From assembly GCF_964340395.1 (NCBI RefSeq), contig NC_135553.1, positions 22,954,449-23,018,448 of the forward strand: DNA of 64,000 nt, written 5' to 3'. A program made the position numbers and the translations under genes. The notes under the pieces were generated by a model. The model was not told the origin of the DNA. It did not search any database and worked only from the letters and a program-made list of their open reading frames with translations. The first letter of the stretch is position 1; every line of letters starts with the position of its first letter. The stretch is from Glandiceps talaboti. Lineage: Eukaryota; Hemichordata; Enteropneusta; Spengelidae. Below are positions 46,180 through 58,254 of the stretch, in pieces.

Positions 46180-47205
46180 CAGTGTATGGTTTTTATGTTG
46201 TGCTCAAAAAGGGAGTCATTTTATGAACATCCGTTGCCATGGTAACCAAAAATCACCATAATATGTTAACTGTTTTTCAAAATGTGACATCAAACATGGA
46301 AAAAAATACTATTTAGTAAAAGATGTTCCTTGTATTTACTATGTATGAGTTGATTTTAACTGTTGTAAAAAAAATTACCTAAAATAGGAGAACGATCGAA
46401 CAGTACACTTTAACATGTTGTTCTGGTTAACTACATACGAATTTTACAGATGATTTAATAATAATTTATTTTATTTGCAAATTGACCACCCTGTATGAGG
46501 TAGTTTGTAATGCAGAGTTCAAAACGAGTGGTCATTTTATGATTATCAGTTTCCATAGTAACCAAAATAACCAGGTCACGTAGATCTTTTTAAAAATTAG
46601 ACATAAACACTACATTAGACATTACTGTTAGCCTGTACGAGTTGGTGATATCTGTTGTTACACAGCCTGTAGGAGAGCTGTTTCCTTGGAAACAAATGCT
46701 ATGATTTACTAAAAGATATACCTCTGATATATACCACCAACAAATGAATGATTTTGGTATTAAATACATCCTACCTTGAATATTTTGTTACACTGAGTCC
46801 AAAAACAAAGCCTGTTACCATAGTTTTTTAGTTTAATGAGTTATTGCATAATTAATGATTCCCTTACGGGAGGCATTCAGTTTAAATCTGGTATGAACAT
46901 CAGTTACCATAGTAACCAAAATCACCACCTCACATATATCTTTTTAAAAATTAGACATATACATTTAAAAACAATAAATTTAGGACAAATCTTCATTACT
47001 GTTAGCCTGTATGAGTTGTTGATATCTGTTGTACCACAGACTGTCTAAAGTAGGAGAGCTGTTTCCTTGGAAACATAAAGTACGCTTACAAATGCTATGA
47101 CTTAGTACAAAATATGCCTCTAATATATAACACCAACAAATGAATGATTTTCGTATTGAAATACATCCTACCTTGAATATTTTGTTACACTGAGTCCAAA
47201 TAAAA
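46180..47205 (+). repeat. Degenerate tandem repeat (about 320-360 bp unit) with X-box-like palindromes
   Basis: Two well aligned units (about 46490-46810 and 46850-47205) and a more diverged first one. Shared blocks: TCTTTTTAAAAATTAGACAT, ATTACTGTTAGCCTGTA, GGAGAGCTGTTTCCTTGGAA, CACCAACAAATGAATGATTT, ATACATCCTACCTTGAATAT, TGTTACACTGAGTCCAAA. Each unit starts with GTTRCCATRGTAAC-like palindromes (46233-46246, 46549-46562, 46903-46916); the last two units also carry GTTTCCTTGGAAAC (46680-46693, 47061-47074). Confidence 0.85.
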
Positions 47206-49420
47206 TATGACTAAAGTGAGTGGTTGTGAAAATTTAATATGTATATATGTCAGAAGATCTGTGCTGATTACAGAGTCAGATTACGATCCAGTATCAAGGG
47301 GTCAGGCCCGACTACATCTGAGGCATGCAAGGCAGACATACACATACTGCTATTGTAAGGAAAATAGGCCTTCACTACAGTTTTCTAGTAAACATTACAC
47401 ATACATGTTAGCGACCGTTATCAAAAATGATATAATAACAACACATAAGTAATGGTATACACATGAAAATCAGTGAAAATACAAATCTCGTATCCTTTGA
47501 ACAATGTCCTCTTACATTTACAAGAATGTACACCAACTATTAATTTCAGCTGCACATACCTTATGCGATTTGAACATAGAGGTTATTTCCACCTAGAAAT
47601 GTAGCCCTCACATGTTCATTGAATATTAGGTATCCTGCAACTCCGTACAGGTGTAAGGTTTCAACGATATGAACTCACGCGACAGATTCAAATATGGCCG
47701 GCCTGTCTTTATATCACAGTATCATGTAGTCTGCACGAATATTTATCACTTTCAGAATAACTTTAAAGGGCTGTAAAATTATCCATGGAAGTGTAACCCA
47801 CGGTTTATCACACAGGTTCATTAATGCATGTCTGCAACCACAAGACGTAATCCTAATGTAATACTGAGTAATTAAAGACCAAGCTGAGAATCACTATCTT
47901 TCTTGGTTAATATTTGTAAGACATAAAACAAAACAAAATTCTGATCCAATAATTATATTGCAAATGCATGCTGAGGTACGTGTTGAGAACTGTTGACTGT
48001 GGCCTATTCTGATCTAGCTCTTTAGTAGTCCTATAATATGCGTTCCGATAGTCCCATGATGTGTCGTAGTATCATGGCGCAAGTATCTAGTGTTAGTTCT
48101 GATTATGACTATCGCCAACATACACGATTGTCAAAAGTGTATTAGAGTACCGTTTATTTTTCTTCAGAGTTTAATTGTATTCTCCATGAGGTTTGAATCA
48201 AACGCATAGAGAATGTTATTGTAACCATAGACCTTACACATGGTGTAACAACGTCAATGTGACAACAAATTCATCAACACACAACAAGACAGACATTTGG
48301 GAATGTTGTGAAAGTCTCCCAAAAGACTACCGACGAAAACTGTGACATAAAAATAAAAGATATTTTTATCCAAGTTTGAACAGTGTTACAATTGGTGTAT
48401 ATGAGTATGTGAGTGTGCATGCCAAGTTACACAGTCTGATAAATCAGACTGTTACACGTTCGTACTCTCAGCCAGTCCGGGTTGTCACAAACACAAACAT
48501 TACATGACTTAGTGGTAGACCATTTGATATCGGGGGGGGGGGGGGGGCTTGCACGATTTGGAGAAAAATAGATGCCAAATGGAGTTGCATGAGAAAAAAA
48601 TCCGGATATAAATGTGTGATGAAAAAAGATGGACCACTGGCACTGCTGATAGAAAGAAGTCTTTATCTCTCCAACCAGGACACTTGTCAAATCATGACAA
48701 ACATCTTCAAACACATGTCGAGGACCAGTCAGTTTCTTTAATCTATGGAATATATGTATTTGTTGTTGTCTCTGTTTCTTTCATAAAGTTTTTAATTATT
48801 ACTTCGTGTAAGGTTCAAACATAACTATACATAAGCTACCACACTACAAATGTAGTTACAGAACATGCCATGTAAATGTTTGGCTGTTTCACAAGCAGTG
48901 CTTCACTTATCATGGGGCAAAAGTGAACTTGGAGGTTTCGAAACGGTAATCTTCATACTATTAGATAGTTTATAAAAGAACGAACTCAATCTAAATTGTT
49001 CTAGCCTCGTCAGTATGAATTTATCAGAAGGGATGAATATAATTTCTATTTCGGACACTACATGTATCGACACTACAAATCAAATTCAAGTTTCTATTAC
49101 ACAATAGGTATGACCTCCTAAAGTTCTCTAACATAAAAGTGACTTTACTATACATGCAATATTAATACCCCTATACCGATGTTACAGACCCACTTTTATG
49201 ACATGGGAAAATTTTTTAAAACCTTGTATTTACTTTAGTGTTTCGAAGTTGGGACATATTAACTCAGAGGCTATGAATAAACCAAAATTTGCCCGTAAAT
49301 AGAAACAAAAAACTCCAGATCTACCAGGGGGAAAGCCCCTAGGATTCCCTCACCCCAAAGGTCACCTATGCATTAAACCAACAATAAGAATCACTAAAAT
49401 TGGTTTTACGGGTAAAAAAG
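47206..49420. other. Gene-free stretch
   Basis: No supported gene. A G-run at 48533-48547 follows GATATC, as the G-run near 24668 follows GAATATC. Small frames at 47207-47452 and 48612-48824 show no motif. Confidence 0.4.
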
Positions 49421-50935
49421 ACACTTCCAAAGCTTCTAGGGGTAACCCTCGGACCCCATAAGAGTTGGACAAATCCCAGTATCCAGCTCTTCCCGATACC
49501 TCTTTACTGTCAAGATACTATGAAGACTTTATTTCAAAAGAATTTCAACCATGTGTATTTGCTTTTTTACATGTTGGTGTTGTATTGTAAAACTCGGAAA
49601 TTATTGTCTGAATGTGTCTGTGAATAGCCTAAAAATTGGCTTTTAGAGGAACCAGATTTAAACTGAATGCCTTCCGTAGGGGTAGTCTTTCAATTTCATG
49701 ATTTATGCAAGAAATTTAGCTCTATATCTGTGATTTTTTCAAGACCCAGTGAAAGTTAGTTGTCAAAAACGTTGTTCAAATGCCAGGAAAGCTTGCCATC
49801 CTCGACTTACTCGGCTTTCGTGATCCCCTACATACATGGAATATGTACACCCATTTCAAAGGCAAATAATAAACGAAATTGTAACCCGCATAACATTGCT
49901 ATTACACATCACAGAGTTTACAACATACATATGGTACGCATCCTAACAGTTGAATGACTTTAATACAATAAAGTGATACAGTATAATTATTGCCCTACTT
50001 CATCCCTGGGTAAAGTGTATAACATTCTTGTTTCGATCGAGATTGACAGACGCACCATCTGCTTCAAATCGCAAACATGCGTGAAAAGTGTGACATGAGC
50101 AGACGATCGTGACTGTATATTTTTGCAATAAAGCTTACAGATGATGTGTATTTTTAGTACTCACCTCCTTGCCTTGATGTAATAATCTTCGGATTCAATG
50201 AAAATATCAATACAAACACTAGGAACCCCTGAAAACATAGTCTTTCTCAGTTTAGAACAGCGTGCATATCCATACCTGAGCTTCCTGGCCTACCTTACAT
50301 CGACGTTGATGGCGCACTTTCGAAACAAAGCGCATGTGCGACCAGATGATCGATCGATTAACTACGCAAATTGCTCATTAATACTCATGGGATTTTTACC
50401 AAAACCTAAGAAGGTCTTGCCATTACCCTACAGAATACGTTTTCAAAATTTGGTTTCAATTGAGCCAGCCGTTTTGGAGACAACGATGCCACAGAGACAC
50501 ACAGAGACAGACACACACACAGGCTTTCATCCACTAAATACATCTCTTCCTTACAGAAGAAAAACACCCCTAGGGGAGACACACCGTACAACCCCCCTCC
50601 CGAAAAAAGTGGACACATCCTAGCCTCAATGCTCCACCTCGTACTGTCAAGATGCTATGAAACTTTATCAAAAATGTTTCACCCATATGTAATTGCTTTT
50701 CACATGTTAGAGCTGTCTTGTAAAGCTTGGAAATTATTGTCTGAAAGTATCTGTGAATAGCCTAAAACTTGATTTTAAGATAAATAAATCCTCCAGGGCT
50801 TCTAGGGGAGACCCCTACCTCCTCCCTTCACAAGAGGTAGACATGTCCCAGTTTCAAAGCTCTTCCCTCTACAGCTTACTGTCAAGATGCTAGGAAACTT
50901 TATCCATGGGGTCAGTGACTTTTTGTCGGCATAAT
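49421..50935. repeat. Diverged triplicated repeat (CTTCTAGGGG unit)
   Basis: Three related segments: 49421-49650, 50570-50790 and 50790-50935. Shared order: CTTCTAGGGGWRACCCC, AGCTCTTCCC, TACTGTCAAGATRCTATGAA, AACTTTAT, AATTGCTTTTCACATGTT, GGAAATTATTGTCTGAA, CTGTGAATAGCCTAAAA. Non-coding in all three, with many indels. Confidence 0.8.
50395..50525 (+). repeat. GAGCCAGCCGTTTTGGAGA repeat with ACACAG tail
   Basis: CCCTACAGAATACGTTTTCA, AAATTTGGTTTCAATTGAGC, CAGCCGTTTTGGAGACAACG, then ACAGAGACACACAGAGACAG. The layout (conserved block then simple tail) is that of a retroposon 3' end. The class is inferred from layout only. Confidence 0.4.
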
Positions 50936-50949
50936 GGTAAAAACCACTA

Positions 50950-51017
50950 CCTCCCCACCCCCACCCCACCCCACCCCTCACCCCCACCCCCGGCTGGAGA
51001 AACTGACCTATCGGTCT
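50950..51017 (-). repeat. C-rich terminus resembling the 54-59 kb transposon inner repeat
   Basis: A CCACCCC-rich run followed by GGCTGGAGAAACTGACC closely resembles the right inner terminus at 59068-59110 (C-run, AGGCTGAAGAAACTGACCGG). Probably a relic end of the same family. Confidence 0.5.
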
Positions 51018-51446
51018 GAATGTCGGAGCTCACCAATCAAGTTTTCGATTTTCATTGTCAATGTGTCATCACACAATGGCATAAAAATCTATCAATATAT
51101 TTATTTAAAGATCAAACATGTACGTATTGAAATATGTTTCCTAAATACAATTTGTGTGTTAGTCTCTGTATTACCCTGTGCGAAAACCGAACAGAAAATT
51201 GTGGCAACAACAGTAGGTATTCAATATTGGCGTCATAAAATCTGGATATCAAAAGAAGGAAAGAAAAAAAGTTGCCAGCACAGACGAAGGAGAAAAGAAT
51301 AATTCACAGGCAAGCACATGGGGAAAACAACTCTCCACCAATCGTCCAAGCCCCCTAACTACAAATAGTTGCTTCTCTTAATTGGCCGGGTCCATCAGCT
51401 GGTCTCAATGGTAAGATCATGCAAAGAGGTACGAAGTTGCGTAGTC

Positions 51447-51512
51447 AAACAAACAAACAAACATACATACATACATACATACATACATACATACATACAT
51501 ACATACATACCT
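51447..51512. repeat. (CAAA)n-(CATA)n microsatellite
   Basis: Short AAAC run changing to CATA units. Spurious CMYVCMYV frame on the minus strand. Confidence 0.95.
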
Positions 51513-51610
51513 ATACAAAGATAATTAGTAGAACAATCCTGATAAATAAACTGAGTCCTGACTTTTCGGATAAAATATTCATTCACAAAAGATATCTCGG
51601 CAAGATATGA

Positions 51611-51936
51611 CGAGGTCTTCACATCATGACAATATATACATAGATACACACTGACGAAAACGGCAAATAATACTCGCAAATGGCTGTGTCTAAACACATG
51701 AGAGAAGACAAGGCTACATTTCAATAGAAGATAGACTTTTAGTCATCTCGTATTCCTGACACATGTACATAAAGTACGAGGTCTTCACCTCATGACAATA
51801 TATACATAGATACACACTGACGAAAACGGCAAATAATACTCGCAAATGGCTGTCTAAACACATGAGAGAAGACAAGGCTACATTTCAATAGAAGATAGAC
51901 TTTTAGTCATCTCGTATTCCTGACACATAAAGTACA
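51611..51936. repeat. Recent tandem duplication (two units of about 160-166 bp)
   Basis: 51611-51776 and 51777-51936 are nearly identical from CGAGGTCTTCAC to ATAAAGTAC; I see one substitution and two small deletions (GT and GTACAT) in the second unit. No gene is affected. Confidence 0.95.
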
Positions 51937-52434
51937 GTTTGTTAGTGGGTAAAAATCAGATAAAAGCTGGGCTGTGTGACTGAAAAATCGGTCACCATCG
52001 GCTAAAACGTCGCCATGGCCAATACCACTATTAGAATTCAACCAGACCTTCACCGAGTGTAGCTCTTTCTACAACACGTCTTGATATTAATTAATTCAAC
52101 TCATCTAAGTTCTTAGGATGGGATTTACTGCCAAAAAAGTCGACGATGGATTTCAACATGCCCGTGAGTAGACATGCCAGCTAGGATCACATGATGTCTA
52201 CTGGCCCAATCAGAATTGGCCACAAGACTTGTAAATTCCATGACAATACACACACACACATTGGTCTTACTTGGGTTCCCTGTACTTTCCCATTTACCAT
52301 TCTATTAATGAGGTATACTAATCATAATGATATATTCGCATCGTACTTCTTGCATCGTCATATAGTCAGTATTCCAAATGTAATAGTTGATGCATTTAGG
52401 GCTTATACATGCCTAATGATACCATTTAACTTAC
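51937..52434. other. Gene-poor stretch next to the VWD exon
   Basis: Downstream (minus strand) of the VWD exon, where further exons would be expected. I found no second exon with credible splice borders. Confidence 0.35.
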
Positions 52435-52630
52435 CTCCACGACTCGCCAAATTTGTTAACATCTTTCGTAACCTCTCCACCGCGCATCATGAAATCATTC
52501 ATTTTGTCATCATCAGCAGTTCCACATAGACCATTAGTTTTGCCTGCGTATTCGCTGGATACCAGAACAACTACGGCTAAACGGGAACTTACTGATACAT
52601 GTATATCCACAATCACACCCGAGGTAAGCT
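52435..52630 (-). CDS. Internal exon encoding part of a von Willebrand factor type D domain
   Basis: On the minus strand the phase is open and ends at an excellent donor, GTGGAG|GTAAGTT (exon end 52435). The translation carries VDIHVSVSSRLAVVVLVS, SEYAGKTNGLCGTADDDKMN, DFMMRGGEV and NKFGESW. GKTxGLCG followed by an acidic NDFxxxxG segment and FGxSW is the signature of the C-terminal half of VWD domains, found in mucins, zonadhesin/IgGFc-binding-like proteins, vitellogenin and other secreted proteins. The second cysteine commonly before GLCG is N here. The 5' border is uncertain: the phase stays open to a TGA at 52653, with AG acceptors at several points between 52628 and 52650. Parent gene unknown; other exons should lie on both sides on the minus strand. 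Confidence 0.75.
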
Positions 52631-52789
52631 TTGTAGTTCTTTTTTGGCTGTCAGATATGCAATATTTGTCTTTATTTTCATTTCTGCTATTTTGTTATCT
52701 CCAAGGGCTTTCACCAATTGCAAATGACTGGCCACCGCTGGTTTCGCTAAATATATGTCTTTGAATTCACTCTATCACGTGTCACCGAA

Positions 52790-52965
52790 ATGTAGTGTTC
52801 CATTAAAGTTTTTATCTTTTTCAACCATTTTTTCCCATTCCAAAGCGAAATCAGACTTCTCTTTCGAGAATTTACAATATCGACATCATACTCTGCAAAT
52901 AATGTTATCTATTAGATACTTGCTGTCTTCACTGGTATGCATGTTCATCCACTAAAATTGTTCAA
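52790..52965 (-). CDS. Possible upstream exon or exon relic (weak)
   Basis: A minus-strand phase with HTSEDSKYLIDNIICRV, one TGA, then CRYCKFSKEKSDFALEWEKM and GTLHFGDT looks protein-like. Acceptor-like borders occur at TTTTAG (about 52962) and ATTTGCAG (about 52904). The single internal stop and lack of a donor leave it doubtful. I do not recognise the family and see no link to VWD proteins beyond proximity. Confidence 0.15.
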
Positions 52966-53867
52966 GCCATTGTGACAATTTTACATCTTTAGATTTTCCA
53001 GACTGACGATTCATCATTTGCATCACTCGTAGCTGGTTTACTAGCCGGAGAAAAGAGATGACTTATATGTTGTTTAAATCACACTGGAACCGATGGTTCT
53101 CTGCTGTGTAGGTACTCGGTCAAACTGTCATGATTTGAGGAGAGACATTAAACTAAAATCTTTGAAATCACCAATATTACTGTCAGGGGTAAACGAGAGT
53201 AGCCAATGAAAAACCATAAAAGGACAAATCAAAGGCTTGCCGACATAGTCATGTACAACAACAAACCTATCCAATTCGTGTACACTGGTCATGTGAATAG
53301 TCGTTCATTGTAAGAGTCAATCATAATTAGCGTAATCAACATTTTCTGTCTTCATATAGTTTGATACACTGGAGTCAAGAGTGTGTCAGTCAGGACATTT
53401 CATCTACACTGCGACATATAAATTACTTGCGAGTGCAACCTTCAAAATTGCCAGTGAAATGCTGGTAAATTTGAAATTTCACCATTTATATACCAGTAAA
53501 TTTAGATTGTCACCTGCTGAATGCCAATATTTATAGAAATAACTGGCAAAAAGAATGTTTTCAATTTTGAAATAGTGAAGAGATCGTATGAAGTTGCAAT
53601 TGTGTAGGTGAATTATCCAGCATGCTTGCCTGCATATGCGATCTTACAGCCAACCACAACATGTAATAATGTGAAGCTTTTATAGAACATTGTAGTATAG
53701 ACTGTTTGTCTTTTGATTTCTTATTAAACCACAACAGTTTTATTATTTACCCACACTGTGTAGCATTAATTAAATAGGGTGGATGCGTTTAGTTTCATGC
53801 GTAAATTGAGGTCAAGTGTGGCAAAATCTCTTTCATAGATTTTATTAGTCGTTGATCATGCAAGGTA
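52966..53867. other. Gene-free stretch
   Basis: AT-rich with short local inverted words (AAATTTGAAATTTC, ACCAGTAAATTTAG near 53465-53510). No gene or known repeat. Confidence 0.4.
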
Positions 53868-54300
53868 AAAATCAATGTTGAATGTTCTTGGATCATTCTG
53901 AGACAATAATCAATATTACTACTTTAGTATAAATGTCCATATTATGTTAATATTGAATCTCCCTGGATCATTCTAAAACAATATCATCACATTATTAGTA
54001 TGTCCCTGGATCATATTATGTCGATGTTGAATGTTCCTGGCTCATTCTAAGACAACTTGATATCACATTAGTACAATGTACATGTATGTCCCTGGATCAT
54101 GCTAAGACAATATCACATGAGTATGTTCCTGGATATGCTTCTGGATCATTCTAAGACAATATCGCATTAGTATGTCCCTGGATCATGTTATGTTTAAACC
54201 AGTGAATGTTCGTGGATCATTGTTAGACAATATCACATTAGAATGTCCCTGGATCATTATAGACAATATCACAGTAGAATGTCCCTGGATCATTTACGTT
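53868..54300. repeat. TCCCTGGATCAT minisatellite
   Basis: About nine diverged units of 40-60 bp, core ATGTCCCTGGATCATTCTAA then GACAATATCACATTAGT. Units differ by indels. Non-coding. Confidence 0.9.
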
Positions 54301-54401
54301 AAAACTTAATGTTCCACGTTGGTTGTAAAAGAATATCAAACTAGATTTTCCCAGAATCGTTTATGATACAGTTGAATGTTCACAGTTCAGTGCTTATAGA
54401 C

Positions 54402-54810
54402 GGGGGGGGGGGGGGTACCACTGGCCAGATCTGGTAGGGGTGTGTGGCCAATGCTGTCAAACCCAGACCCCATTTTAGACCAATTTTGACCCAAAACCAA
54501 TACCCCATTTTAGACCGTTCAACTTTTGCGCATGCGAAGTTAACGTAACAATGCATTATGGGGCGATATCTAGAACCAAGCGTTTCAGGGGGTGTGTATG
54601 CTATCTTAACCAGTGAATTAGCAGGGGAAATCCTGAACTCGTCGAGAATTTATTAAGGAGATCCTTCCAGGACCCCATTTTAGACCTAACAAAATAAAAA
54701 ATTGTGAAATGTGGACCCCATTTTAGACTCATTAGCTCTCAAAAGACAGTACCCATGTTAGGGACCGATCAGTTTCTTCGGCCTGGGGGGGGGGGGGCGG
54801 TGGATTGGCG
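54402..54810 (+). repeat. Left terminal region of the G-run transposon
   Basis: G-run (54402-54415), five ACCCCATTTTAGAC-type repeats (about 54467-54730), then the inner inverted repeat with a second G-run (54785-54797). Further G-runs follow at 54811 and 54880. Confidence 0.7.
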
Positions 54811-55145
54811 GGGGGGGGGGTTCAACCTGTTTTGCACTTTTGATGTGAGGGTCATCTTGTTTTCAAAGTGCTTAGTGGGGGGGGGGGGTCAGTGTGTTTT
54901 GGGTTATGACAGGATAAATACATCCATTACTTGCGATTATGTTTGATGTGAGATAAATAAAAAACACAAATTAGAAGTCATGGTACATAAATATTTAATA
55001 CATATAAATATACATATATGAACATAACAACATGCTACACACATTGATTATATCTTCACCAGTTGGTTACTGAAGTACAGCTGTGTTTCCAATACATTAT
55101 GCATACAAACTGAACGTGCGTGGCAGTACCAAGTCAACTAGTCCA

Positions 55146-55853
55146 GCCTACTTCTGTCTGCTTTCAAAAATGAGTGCTTCTCTAACTTTCATAACTTTGT
55201 TCTTCACCTCATTGGTAAAACAGTCGATGGTCAATAAATGCGAAATGTACTTTAAATCTTTCTCTGTGTGTAATGCATCAAGGTGTTCCTGGTTTATGTC
55301 ACTCAACTGTATTTTGTACTCGCTCTGTCCTAACTTGCATTTCTCAACTGCTTCCAAAGACAAAAACTTCTGGAGGACTGACACTGCTCCATCTTGAAGT
55401 CGTTTCTTTTTTCTTCTATCTGATTTTCTTTTCGATTCTTTCTTTCTTCGACTGGTTCTACTCTTAACTCGACCTGATACATTCATACCAACAAGTATAG
55501 ACTTTAGCTTTGCTAAAGTGGATTCCATTGTTGTTTTGGCTGTTTGCACTTCCTCGTGAAGCTTGTTCAGTGTTTGTAGGACTGATTTACAATACTCACT
55601 TTGCTCTGTTTGCCCACGACTTCAGAGTTTTTCCTGATAAGTCGAACAAACTTTGATATTGTTGTTGAACACTTGTTTGTTCACTAGCAACATTTTCCAT
55701 CAGTTTTGTTACCAACTTTATTCCATTTTCACATGAAGGAATGTGTTCGGCCTTTGCAGGTTTAGGAATATTCAAGGTGTGTGTTAGAGTTCTTCTGGGT
55801 AGTTTCATGTCTCGATCAGAACTTGTCAGTGTTGGAATTGACTCAGACAACAT
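55146..55853 (-). pseudogene. Transposon accessory ORF: basic, coiled-coil protein (frameshifted)
   Basis: Minus strand, about 235 codons in two phases. N-terminal part (from ATG at 55853): IPKPAKAEHIPSCENGIKLV, SEQTSVQQQYQSLFDLSGKT, LKSWANRAK. A one-base shift near 55595 leads to SVLQTLNKLHEEVQTAKTTM, a strongly basic run KSRTSRRKKESKRKSDRRKK, then LQKFLSLEAVEKCKLGQ and a C-terminal helix ending ESRQK at 55146. Predicted helical with a nuclear-localisation-like basic patch. Function unknown; DNA binding or a partner of the transposase is plausible only from context. It diverges from the plus-strand gene across about 70 bp. Confidence 0.6.
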
Positions 55854-58252
55854 TGTGAGAGATACCAAAAGAGTTTCGGCTGTTGCTGTTGAAGTCAAGA
55901 ATGCTGCGGTAGCTGCAACAGATATGTTAAACCTTAAACTACAAGCTAAAAAGTCTGATGTCGCTAAAGAGATTGCAAGCTTGAAAAACTTGCTTGAAAA
56001 AAAGAAAGACAGTTGGACACAAGTACAGCTTGACCGAATATACAACCGTATTGACAGTTTGGAGGAAACATTGAAAAATACTGAGTCACGTATCCTCCCA
56101 ATGACAAAATATGACGAAGAGAAAAAGAAGAAAGCTGTAAAGAGAAAGGCTGACTTTCTCATTGAAGCAGAAAGATTGAAGAAAAGACATGTAATGGTAC
56201 CACAAGGCCGTAAACAAATGCTGGACACTGATGATGAAGATTGTATTGCCAAATGTATTGAAGATAAAAGTACTTACCATGGCAGGCGTCAGGAAACAGT
56301 AATGTACACAAATAGACGAGTAAAAAAACGTGATCTTATCAACATTGCAAATTATAGACTCCTCCAAAAAACAAGAAGCTCACCAAGTCAGCTACAACTG
56401 TGTACAATCTTGCACGGCCCCGTAACAAAAGTTCAATTCAAGCCAAACAACACAGAGGAAAGGGACTTTTCTGCTTCAAAAAACCACCAAAGGCAGAAGA
56501 CTCAACTAATGAGAATACTCATTACTAATGAGCTCATGTGAAGAACATAAAGCGAACATTCTTTTCTGGTGATAAAAATGAAACAAAGAAATTTTGTTTC
56601 ATGCGAAGTATTGATGATAAAGCCTACCTGCGACCTGGCACATCCGAAGGATTTGAGAAAACTAGAAAACAGAGAATTGCAACACTTTCAGATTTCCAGC
56701 AAGCAAAGAAGTTGCCAAAATATGGTTGGCCTGAAAAAGCAGTATATATCACACCATCAGCCCACAGGATATTTACAAAGAATGCAGTCTTTGAAAATAA
56801 CTCAGAACATTTAGTGACCGAGGATGATCACCACTTTGTGTTTGTCAAACCAAAAGCATTGCTTGGGTCATCAGGATCAGTATGGGCTTCAGAAACACAA
56901 AAACTGCGCCACACACATCCAGATATATTTGAAGTGACACAAGAGGGTAGTTCACATTACACTCAGTCTTTCAGAGGTGTATGTGCACATCTTCATGATG
57001 ACTTGAGTCTCTATGTTCATATGACGGAACATACAGATGTCATAAAAGTTATAAATGGTACCAATTGCAGACACTGTAAATACGAAATGACACGACTAAA
57101 ACACTTGCAGAGCCGAATTGATCTAGCCCTCACAGAAATGGAAACCGGTGATAGCACAGATGTTGAAAAAAAATCTTTTCAACCAGATTGATACCAGCAA
57201 TTCAGAAAGTGAAAGGATGTGCTAGTACACTGTTGACTAATTTAACAGGTGCTGTCCTTCAAGTTGACATGTTGATACCAGCAGTAAATGATGTCGTAAC
57301 AGAGTGCAGTGATGTACTTCAGATTGTAGTTGATATGTGTCTTCCTCCAGTGAAACCAAGATGGGCAGATCTTACAGATGCTGGACCAGGTGTTGGTGTG
57401 ACAATCATAAAAGTACGGTTTAGAGAAGCAGAACTTGCTATCATTCACAACTCAGACTATAGGGTTCGATGTCATCGCTCTAGGGGAGATAGCGGTCAAG
57501 GTGAAGCAGAGCGTACAAACTCTGCCATTGGAGATGCAGTGGTAGATGGCAGCACCATCCAGTAGGAGAAATACAAGAGATTTGGGGGCATGACCCAGGA
57601 TGAGATTTATAACTTAACATTGGCTGACTATGAGGAACTTGAGAAAAGAAGAATGGAGGCAAATGCCTGGGAAGTGGCAAAGGAAGTAACCCACCGAATT
57701 GATGGTGCTCCAGTATTGGGTGAATACATCAAGGCTTTTGTTTCTGACAGGCCTGATGACATTTTTTTCCTTGACAATCGTGACCTCATCCATGAATATA
57801 CCAAAGCCACTAGTACAACTGCAAAAGAGTCTGTGCCTGGATCAGCATACTTTGAAAGATTTTTTAAATTTATTGATAGACATTTCAAAATTGGGGAACT
57901 GTACATTGAGTTCATCAAGGCTGGCTGTACAGAAGATGGTTAACTCTGCAGTTATTGTAAAAATCACCCTTTCATTGGCCCACCAATGAAGAGAATACCA
58001 CAACCTGTTCCAGACCCTGAACAACAACAATTTCACTACATGGATGTATTCAAGACACCAATTGTTGATAGTGAAGGAAGGCCTAGGCAGCCAAGAGTTA
58101 ATATAACCAAGCGATTCCACCTTGGCGAGTTGGCTGTTCATGATACTAATCAAAATGTTGCAAGAGTATGCAGTTGAAGAGGAATATGTGCAAATCTACC
58201 TACAACATCTAAACACTTTACAACAAATGAAAGAAATTCGCAAGAAAGATAG

Positions 58253-58254
<2 letters not shown>

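Noticed and set aside
53868-54300. Regularly spaced repeats that might suggest a CRISPR array
   Set aside because: Units vary in length and sequence, there are no unique spacers of constant size, no cas genes, and the DNA is eukaryotic. It is a minisatellite.
55596-56252. 218-codon minus-strand frame over the transposase start
   Set aside because: Only its last 85 codons (from 55853 downward) look real; the remainder is the antisense shadow of the plus-strand gene.
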